Origin: Bacteroidales bacterium
GTDB taxonomy: Bacteria; Bacteroidota; Bacteroidia; Bacteroidales; UBA7960
Length of the DNA: 24,106 nucleotides
NCBI GenBank assembly: GCA_003557965.1
Contig: PWND01000035.1
Span: 1 to 24,106, forward strand
Reading direction: 5' to 3'
Shown here: in pieces, positions 15,417 to 21,200 of the stretch
Layout of the letters: each line of letters begins with the position of its first letter
How positions within the stretch are numbered: the stretch's first letter is position 1
Position numbers and translations under genes: made by a program
Notes under the pieces: model-generated
What the model was told of the DNA's origin: nothing
The model's database searches: none
Seen by the model: only the letters and a program-made list of their open reading frames with translations

Positions 15417-15850
15417 CATTAAATATGATAGCAAGTGGCAAAGAAATTTTGAAATATATACCGCAAAGGCCTCCTTTTGTGTTTGTTGATAAACTAATTA
15501 GTGTAGATGAAAAAAGCATTGTTTCAGAATTTAAAATACCAGATAAAAACCCCCTTAATGATACTTTTGGAGTAATGGCTGAAGCAGGTTTGATTGAAAA
15601 TATTGCCCAAACAGCCGCTGCGGGAATCGGGTACAAATGTATATCAGAAAACAAGCCGGTATTACCGGGCTTTATAGGGGCTGTTAAAAAACTTGAAGTT
15701 AATAAAGATGTTGAGGCCGGAACTATTATAAAAACCACTGTTACAATCTTAAATGAGGTTATGAATGCTACTGTTATTAGTGGTAAAGTTCAAGCCAATA
15801 AAGAAGTAATAGCAGAATGTACTATGAATATTTTTATACAGGAACAGTGA
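15401..15850 (+). CDS. Hot-dog fold FabZ/ApeI-like protein with altered active site
   Basis: 149 residues resembling 3-hydroxyacyl-ACP dehydratases: YIPQRPPFVFVDKL at 19-32 aligns with the FabZ block LPHRYPFLLVDR, and ENIAQTAA at 66-73 aligns with EALAQ. The FabZ catalytic His is replaced by Gln22, and the FPGxPxxPG loop is degenerate (LNDTFGVMAEAG), though Glu66 is kept. It may therefore be a non-canonical dehydratase, a thioesterase-like or a binding subunit. The ATG at 15401 overlaps the methyltransferase by 16 bases; the ATG at 15425 would leave an 8-base gap and start at MIASGKEI, which suits the family equally well. If it is not a dehydratase, none is encoded in the locus. Confidence 0.75.
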   Translation: MQTKITLNMIASGKEILKYIPQRPPFVFVDKLISVDEKSIVSEFKIPDKNPLNDTFGVMAEAGLIENIAQTAAAGIGYKCISENKPVLPGFIGAVKKLEVNKDVEAGTIIKTTVTILNEVMNATVISGKVQANKEVIAECTMNIFIQEQ

Positions 15851-15886
15851 GCATTTAAAAACAATTTTATAACCATAATTTATACA

Positions 15887-15947
15887 GATGAAACCCTCAT
15901 CTACTAAAAATATAAAAAAGTGCATGTGTAAACATGAGGGTTCCATC
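15887..15947. repeat. Inverted repeat with a 33-base loop
   Basis: GATGAAACCCTCAT (15887-15900) and ATGAGGGTTCCATC (15934-15947) pair over 13 of 14 positions around a 33-base AT-rich spacer. It lies between the hot-dog and flavodoxin-like genes. There is no T-tract after it, so a simple intrinsic terminator is unlikely; an mRNA stem controlling the downstream genes is possible. Confidence 0.5.
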
Positions 15948-15965
15948 GGGATAAAAGCACCTTAA
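15888..15965 (+). CDS. Possible 25-residue micro-ORF
   Basis: ATG at 15888 to TAA at 15963-15965 encodes a 25-residue basic peptide with a KCMCKHEG core (residues 11-18), ending 9 bases before the flavodoxin-like gene. It almost exactly fills the inverted repeat, so it may be a by-product of that structure. There is no Shine-Dalgarno site and no homologue that I recognise. It could be a leader peptide or chance; confidence is low. Confidence 0.2.
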   Translation: MKPSSTKNIKKCMCKHEGSIGIKAP

Positions 15966-15974
15966 ATTGAATAC

Positions 15975-16502
15975 ATGAATACGCATAATACTAATGTTCA
16001 GTTTGATAACACTAATTTACATCAGATGAAAACAGCTGTAATTTATTCTTCGAAGTATGGAAGTACGGAGAGAGTCGCGCGCCTTATTGTTGATAACTTA
16101 ATCAATGATGTTACTTTATTAAACACAAACTCAGAAGTTGAAAATCTGCAAAAGTATGATAAAGTTATTATTGGATTTCCTGTTTATGCTTCCACCACAA
16201 CAAGAGACATGAGGTCTTTTTTAAAGAAAAACTGGGAAAAAATCAAATATAAAATCAATGGAATATTTATTTTATGTTGGGATGAAAAAAGGCTAAATGA
16301 TTTCATTGCAAATGTTTTCCCTGAAAAACCGGGTGAACAGGTAATAATTGAATCAATGGGAGGGGAAATAAATCCGGATAAGTTACTTGAAGTTGAAAAG
16401 TCTATAATTTTTGACCTTATCGGAATTACCAAAAAGGAATCTACAATTTCTGAGGAAAAAATCAGGAATTTTGCATTAAAGGTTGAAAAATTTAATAAAT
16501 AG
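15975..16502 (+). CDS. Flavodoxin-like (HemG-type) FMN protein
   Basis: 175 residues with a flavodoxin fold. The FMN phosphate loop YSSKYGSTERVARLI follows the first strand MKTAVI, and VIIGFPVYASTTTRDM is the second flavin-contact region. Size and sequence are nearest the flavodoxin_5/HemG-like group, known as electron carriers or protoporphyrinogen oxidases. The listed start adds 17 polar residues before the first strand; the ATG at 16026, which begins right at MKTAVIYSS, is the more natural start. In this operon it might reduce the radical SAM enzyme at 19522, or desaturate the product; both are inference. It is separated from the hot-dog gene by 124 bases that hold an inverted repeat. Confidence 0.75.
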   Translation: MNTHNTNVQFDNTNLHQMKTAVIYSSKYGSTERVARLIVDNLINDVTLLNTNSEVENLQKYDKVIIGFPVYASTTTRDMRSFLKKNWEKIKYKINGIFILCWDEKRLNDFIANVFPEKPGEQVIIESMGGEINPDKLLEVEKSIIFDLIGITKKESTISEEKIRNFALKVEKFNK

Positions 16503-16591
16503 GCCTGCTTTTCAAATACAAAAGGGATTTGTTAAGCATATCTTTATTATGATTTTATGAAAAAACTTATTTAATAAAGGTATATATTGAT

Positions 16592-16599
16592 TAAATTTG
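16592..16599 (+). promoter_or_regulatory. Candidate internal -7 box
   Basis: TAAATTTG matches TAnnTTTG exactly, 37 bases before the ATG at 16637, in a 134-base gap. No -33 TTTG is present. If real, it would make the second half of the plus-strand cluster (HTH-like gene to receptor) a separately controlled unit. Confidence 0.4.
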
Positions 16600-16636
16600 C
16601 TAATTATTTTTTCAAAATACTATAAAGTTTTAGAAA

Positions 16637-17131
16637 ATGAAGGAAAAAGATCTTTACGTAGACTTCAGCCCTCAACAAATGATATATTATGTTGAAAAAG
16701 ACGATAGCTCTTATGGCCCTATAATAAGCGGGTCGCAATTATCACATGATTACCTTGATGATTTTTATTATAAAAAGAGAAATTTGGAAAAGAGTTTACG
16801 GGATCAAATTGCGAAAAACGAAATAAGCCCGGTTTATTATTACATGATATTGCAAGAGCTCGGCATGGGTGATCTTGCATCCAGGGTAGGAGTAGGTAAA
16901 CGTAAGCTAAAAAGGCATTTTAAGCCATCATGTTTTAACAACCTTAGGTTAAAAATGATAAAAAAATATGCTGAAATATTTAATGTCCCTTTATCTTCAA
17001 TGTTTCAAGTAGTAATTGTAAAGGATGACGACAGAAAAAACATTGATATACAAAAAATGAGAACAAACAATGATAGTTTTGAGTTGTTAAAGATATGTGC
17101 TGTTGATAAAATGGAGGATAAAAAAAGTTAA
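16637..17131 (+). CDS. Unrecognised protein with HTH-like segment
   Basis: 164 residues that I do not recognise as a named family. The middle (about 77-123) reads like a helix-turn-helix of the XRE type: MGDLASRVGVGKRKLKRHF, then LKMIKKYAEIFNVPLSSMF, which has the usual LxxYAxxFxVPLxxLF ending. The N-terminal 60 residues are polar and rich in Tyr and Asp, and the C-terminus is charged. There is no signal peptide. It lies 6 bases upstream of the BtrH-like gene, so the two are almost certainly co-transcribed. A pathway regulator is the simplest guess. The HTH reading is by eye only. Confidence 0.55.
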   Translation: MKEKDLYVDFSPQQMIYYVEKDDSSYGPIISGSQLSHDYLDDFYYKKRNLEKSLRDQIAKNEISPVYYYMILQELGMGDLASRVGVGKRKLKRHFKPSCFNNLRLKMIKKYAEIFNVPLSSMFQVVIVKDDDRKNIDIQKMRTNNDSFELLKICAVDKMEDKKS

Positions 17132-17137
17132 ATCAGG

Positions 17138-18145
17138 ATGAGTAAAATAAATGACTTCGAACATAAAATGGGTGCTCACTGTGAAACTGGCACATTAACA
17201 TCACTGTTTAATTATGCAGGCCTTGAAATCACAGAGCCAATGATATTTGGGATAGCCAACGGAATCTTTTTTGGTTATCTTGAAACTGACACATTCCCAT
17301 TTCCTACATTTATAGTAAGAAGCCGGCCAGGCCAGATAAGAAAAAACATAACAAAAAGGCTAGGCATTAAGCTTTTTGAACAGAAATACAAAAGCGTTGA
17401 AAAAGGAGAAGCGGCACTTGATGAGTTGATCAATAAAAACATTCCTACAGCAGCACAGGTTGACTTCTTTTATATGGATTATATGCCTGAATGGCAAAGG
17501 GTTCACATAAATGTTCATTTTATTATTATTGCAGGCGAAAAAGATGATAAGTATATTGTAAGTGACAGCTATTATCCCCGCATTGCTGAATTGAGCCGGG
17601 AATCAATGCGTAAAGCCAGGTGGGCCGGCGGACATATGCCCCCGAAAGGATTTTTGTTTTACCCTGTGAATGTTCCCCAAAAAATTGACTTAAAAAAGCC
17701 TATTATTAAAGGGATTAAAACTGCCTGCAGAAATATGATCGGATTGCCGGTGCCTTTTATTGGGGTGAAAGGAATATATAAGTTTGCTGATAAAGTTAAG
17801 GAATGGCCAAAAATTGCCAGGGATACAGAGCACTTATCACATGAAATAATGAAAATTAATATTTTGCTTGAAGATCAAGGCACTGGTGGAGCAGGATTCA
17901 GGTTTATGTATGCATCATTTCTTCAACAGGCTTCTGAAATACTCTCTAATAGCGATTTAGCTGATATGTCAAAAAGAATGATGAAAAATGGTGATGAATG
18001 GAGAAATATTTCTTATTTTGCAGCGAAAATTGGAAAAAACAGGGACCTCGGTACTGATAAGTTAGAAGAGCTTAGTGATTTGATAAGAAAAAGAGGTGAC
18101 GAGGAAAAGGCCTTTTTTACAGAATTAAAAAAAATAATTAAATAA
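17138..18145 (+). CDS. BtrH-like acyltransferase (BtrH_N, papain-like fold)
   Basis: 335 residues. The N-terminus GAHCETGTLTSLFNYAG (12-28) and FGIANGIFFGY (37-47) match the BtrH_N family, named after butirosin BtrH, which transfers an aminoacyl group from the carrier protein BtrI to an aminoglycoside amine. Cys15, His127 (VHFIIIAG) and Asp143 (VSDSYYP) are placed like a cysteine-peptidase-type triad. The helical C-terminal half (about 190-330) is probably the family's second domain. An acyl carrier protein gene follows after 13 bases, repeating the BtrI-BtrH pairing. Inference: it moves an acyl group from that carrier to an amine or hydroxyl. Acceptor unknown. Confidence 0.75.
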   Translation: MSKINDFEHKMGAHCETGTLTSLFNYAGLEITEPMIFGIANGIFFGYLETDTFPFPTFIVRSRPGQIRKNITKRLGIKLFEQKYKSVEKGEAALDELINKNIPTAAQVDFFYMDYMPEWQRVHINVHFIIIAGEKDDKYIVSDSYYPRIAELSRESMRKARWAGGHMPPKGFLFYPVNVPQKIDLKKPIIKGIKTACRNMIGLPVPFIGVKGIYKFADKVKEWPKIARDTEHLSHEIMKINILLEDQGTGGAGFRFMYASFLQQASEILSNSDLADMSKRMMKNGDEWRNISYFAAKIGKNRDLGTDKLEELSDLIRKRGDEEKAFFTELKKIIK

Positions 18146-18158
18146 ATAATTTTTTGTC

Positions 18159-18446
18159 ATGACTGTTGATGATAAGAAAAAACTGAAAAATGAGATCAAG
18201 GAGCTTATTATTGATAAGCTTAAGATCACACACGTAACTGCTGATGAAGTTCCGGATGATGCTCCATTATTTGGACAAGATAACCCCCTTGGCCTTGATT
18301 CTATTGACGCCATAGAAATTATTTTGGCTTTACAACAAAATTATAATGTGCGAATTGCTGACCAAAATTTAGCTAGGGTAATCCTGGAATCAGTTAACTC
18401 AATTGCTGATTTTCTTGAAAAGGAAATGGTTAATGAGAAGCAGTAA
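18159..18446 (+). CDS. Second specialised acyl carrier protein
   Basis: 95-residue carrier with phosphopantetheine Ser48 in NPLGLDSIDAIEIILALQQNY. The DSID motif and the extended, charged N-terminus (MTVDDKKKLKNEIKELI) separate it from both the housekeeping AcpP and the carrier at 13152. Carriers with GLDSIDALE-like motifs are common in aryl polyene-type loci. It lies 13 bases after the BtrH-like gene and 9 bases before the sulfotransferase, so it is probably the acyl donor for BtrH or a carrier for a modified intermediate. Confidence 0.88.
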   Translation: MTVDDKKKLKNEIKELIIDKLKITHVTADEVPDDAPLFGQDNPLGLDSIDAIEIILALQQNYNVRIADQNLARVILESVNSIADFLEKEMVNEKQ

Positions 18447-18455
18447 AATCTAAAT

Positions 18456-19544
18456 ATGCAGCACTCTTATTTGCTTAGCGTTATTTCTTTCGGGAAGCTG
18501 ATAAAAATGCTTGTACGTAATAATGGCATTTCTTTCAGATATATTGGAAGGCTTTTATTTTTATTGCAAGGTAGCATTTGGGCTTCAGTATTTAATAAAG
18601 CTGAAAATATTAAAATAAGCAGAAAGAAACTCAAAAATCTTAACCATAATACCGGCCCTGTTTTTATTATAGGACACTGGAGAACCGGCAGCACATTCCT
18701 TCATCAGCTTCTTTCTATTGATAATTACTTTTCAACTCCCTCAGTAGTTAAAGTATCAGTACCTGAAAGCTTTCTTGTTTCTGAAAAATATTTCCGGAAA
18801 ATCATGTCAAAGGTTGTTGCTGAAAAACGGCCTATGGATAACGTAAAGTTAGGCCCTGATGAGCCACAGGAAGATGAGTATGCAATTGTGAAAATGAATA
18901 AAAACACAGCACTGGAGAGAATTTTTTTCAGAAGAAAAAAATCAGACTTTCTTTACGACTTGAAAAATTTTATGGAAAATGAAAAATTATCCCAAAAGTG
19001 GAAGAGTAATTTTTCAATATTTGCTGCTAAACTTATTTATAAAGACAAAAATGCAATAGCTCTTTTTAAAAACCCGTTTCATTCATACAGAGTGGAAACA
19101 CTGAAAGAAATGTTCCCAAATGCTAAATTTATACATATACATAGAAACCCACTAAAAGTTATTCCATCCACACAAAGAATGTGGAATATTGTTGGGCCTC
19201 AAAATCTTTTAGCAGGAAAATGGCAGGATGTTTCAATTGATAATACTATTGAAATGTTCAATTCTCTTTACAACGGAATGAAAATTCAACTAAATAAATT
19301 AAGTGCTGAAGATTTTGCAGAGATTAGGTTTGAGGACCTGGAAAATGATACTATTAATGTTCTTAAATCTCTGTATTCCAGTTTGAATATAAAGTACACT
19401 GAAAGCTTTGAAAATGATGTTAAGGGATTTTTAGACTCATTATCTTCCTATAAAAAGAACAAATACACCCTGGATGACGTTAGTATAAAAAAGATATGTA
19501 AAGGGTGCGAGAAATTTATAAATGATTATAATTATGAAGTTTAA
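18456..19544 (+). CDS. PAPS-dependent sulfotransferase (Sulfotransfer_3-like)
   Basis: 362 residues. The 5'-phosphosulfate loop is GHWRTGSTFLHQLL (73-86), and the 3'-phosphate site is HIHRNPLKVIPSTQRM, with Arg230 and Ser238. Such enzymes transfer sulfate from PAPS to a hydroxyl or amine. The call is strong; the substrate is not visible. There is no signal peptide or clear membrane segment; the N-terminal 45 residues are hydrophobic and basic and could bind a membrane or lipid substrate. It starts 9 bases after a carrier-protein gene and overlaps the radical SAM gene by 23 bases (or 11 with the inner start), which ties it closely to the pathway. A sulfated lipid product is the inference. No PAPS-synthesis genes are in the window. 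Confidence 0.85.
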   Translation: MQHSYLLSVISFGKLIKMLVRNNGISFRYIGRLLFLLQGSIWASVFNKAENIKISRKKLKNLNHNTGPVFIIGHWRTGSTFLHQLLSIDNYFSTPSVVKVSVPESFLVSEKYFRKIMSKVVAEKRPMDNVKLGPDEPQEDEYAIVKMNKNTALERIFFRRKKSDFLYDLKNFMENEKLSQKWKSNFSIFAAKLIYKDKNAIALFKNPFHSYRVETLKEMFPNAKFIHIHRNPLKVIPSTQRMWNIVGPQNLLAGKWQDVSIDNTIEMFNSLYNGMKIQLNKLSAEDFAEIRFEDLENDTINVLKSLYSSLNIKYTESFENDVKGFLDSLSSYKKNKYTLDDVSIKKICKGCEKFINDYNYEV

Positions 19545-20799
19545 AATCATATACCCAAAATGGCCTAAGCTTGACAGGCAAACACATTTCAACCTGCCCC
19601 CGCACGGGCCGGTTGTTATGGCTGCGGCAATTCCTGAATATGTTGATATAGATTTTATTGATGAAAATGTAGAGCCACTTGTAATTGAAGATGATGCTGA
19701 TTTTATTGGGATTTCTGTAATGCTTACATCTCAGTTGAAACGAGGATGGGAAATTGCTGACGCATATCGTAATTTGGGCAAAAAAGTAATTTTCGGAGGT
19801 ATTTCAACTATGTTACATGCTGAAGAAACAATGCAGCATGCTGATAGTATTTTTATGGGAGAAGTAGAAGGAAGGATGAATGAAGTTTTTGAAGATTTTA
19901 AAAACGGGAAGCTTAAAAAAATCTACAATTACATGTATAAGCATCCTGATATAAACCTTATTGGCCCTGCAAGACGAGATATATTAAAAAGAGAACTTTA
20001 CTATCACAAGGGTGTGCAAATGGTTGACCTGTTTCATGCTTCCAGGGGTTGCAAATATGCTTGTTATCCATGTTGCGTAACATTTTTAGGCGGGCGACAG
20101 TTCAGGCCAAGGCCTATTAATAAAGTTGTTGAAGAACTCGAAAGCATTGATAACAACAGATTATTTATTGTAGATAACTCACTGGCACAAGACACCGAAT
20201 GGGAAAAGGAACTTTTTAAAGCAATGATTCCACTTAAGAAAAAGTGGTGCAGCCATACTATCGAAGATAAACCTGAAGTACTCGACCTTGCAGCCCAGGC
20301 AGGAGCATGGTATGTTTACCAGGCTGTTTTTGATACTTCTGACTATATAAAGGAAAGAGTAAAAAGATACCACGACCATGGAATTCTCGTTGAAGGAACT
20401 ATACTGCTGGGCATGGATAATCAAACAGAATCCGATATTTTACGATTGGTGGACTTCCTTCTGGAAATAGGAGTTGACCTTGCCGAGTTTACTGTCCTCA
20501 CACCTTTCAGACATACTAAAGCCTACGACGACTTCATTAAAGAAGGCAGAATTATTGATAAAGACTGGAATAACTATAATTCAGGAAAAGTTGTTTTTAA
20601 ACCTAAGCACATGAGCCCTGAAAGATTGCAGGAATTATATTATTATGCGTGGGATACATTCTATGAAAATGAAACCCAGGAACAAAGGATGTTTAAAATG
20701 ATGCTGAATGTTGTGGATAAGGAAATTAGAGATGGCACATATAAATCCAGGCGCGACGACCTTGCTAATAAAAGTTTTGGAAAAACAATAGAACGCTAA
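19522..20799 (+). CDS. Cobalamin-binding-type (B12) radical SAM protein
   Basis: 425 residues in the layout of the BchE/HpnP-like group: an N-terminal B12-binding Rossmann-like domain (about 5-130; DIDFIDENVEPL, ISVMLTSQLKRG, VIFGGI), then a radical SAM barrel with CxxxCxxC at Cys177, Cys181 and Cys184 in RGCKYACYPC, and the late block LTPFRHTKAYDDFIKEGRI typical of the group. No DxHxxG cobalamin-ligating motif is visible, as is common in this class. Members methylate unactivated carbons, form rings or rearrange lipids. Inference: it tailors the acyl product. The ATG at 19522 lies inside the sulfotransferase gene; the ATG at 19534 starts at MKFKIIYP and is the likelier start. A 2-base gap separates it from the next gene. 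Confidence 0.85.
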   Translation: MIIIMKFKIIYPKWPKLDRQTHFNLPPHGPVVMAAAIPEYVDIDFIDENVEPLVIEDDADFIGISVMLTSQLKRGWEIADAYRNLGKKVIFGGISTMLHAEETMQHADSIFMGEVEGRMNEVFEDFKNGKLKKIYNYMYKHPDINLIGPARRDILKRELYYHKGVQMVDLFHASRGCKYACYPCCVTFLGGRQFRPRPINKVVEELESIDNNRLFIVDNSLAQDTEWEKELFKAMIPLKKKWCSHTIEDKPEVLDLAAQAGAWYVYQAVFDTSDYIKERVKRYHDHGILVEGTILLGMDNQTESDILRLVDFLLEIGVDLAEFTVLTPFRHTKAYDDFIKEGRIIDKDWNNYNSGKVVFKPKHMSPERLQELYYYAWDTFYENETQEQRMFKMMLNVVDKEIRDGTYKSRRDDLANKSFGKTIER

Positions 20800-20801
20800 C
20801 T

Positions 20802-21194
20802 ATGGGACAAATTATCAGGGATAAAGAAAGAAACTTTATTGATGAAGTTTATGATTATGAAGGCTTGTGGGGAATACCCTCGAAATGCGGATTAAAAATT
20901 GCAAAGCATAAAAACCAAACAGTAGTTATTATCACCGAACTTTATGAAGATAATCCGGGTACTTCGGTTACCGAGTACTGCGCTCAACTGGCTCAAATTC
21001 TTTCCGAAGATAAAAAAATTAAACCTGAAGAAATGATATTTATCCTTCATACACCTGACGTTGGGTCTAAGTATGAGTTTTTACATGAAACATTTGATAT
21101 TGTGAGTTTTACCATTGAAAACGGTAAGTTCTCAGGCCCTGAATGGGAAAGAATTTCCCGTAATGAAGTGGTGAAAATGATAAATGACCAATAA
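20802..21194 (+). CDS. Small conserved-looking protein of unknown function
   Basis: 130 residues, acidic to neutral, with no signal peptide or membrane segment. The pattern of strands and helices (QTVVIITELYED, SVTEYCAQLAQIL, EEMIFILHTP, FDIVSFTIENG) suggests a compact alpha/beta protein. I recognise no family motif. It starts 2 bases after the radical SAM gene and ends 6 bases before the TonB-dependent receptor, so it is firmly inside the operon and is probably needed for the same pathway. Confidence 0.75.
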   Translation: MGQIIRDKERNFIDEVYDYEGLWGIPSKCGLKIAKHKNQTVVIITELYEDNPGTSVTEYCAQLAQILSEDKKIKPEEMIFILHTPDVGSKYEFLHETFDIVSFTIENGKFSGPEWERISRNEVVKMINDQ

Positions 21195-21200
21195 CCAGTA

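Noticed and set aside
15887..15947. Inverted repeat as an invertible (phase-variable) promoter
   Set aside because: The 33-base spacer is much shorter than known invertible promoters, it contains no TAnnTTTG box, and no recombinase gene is near.
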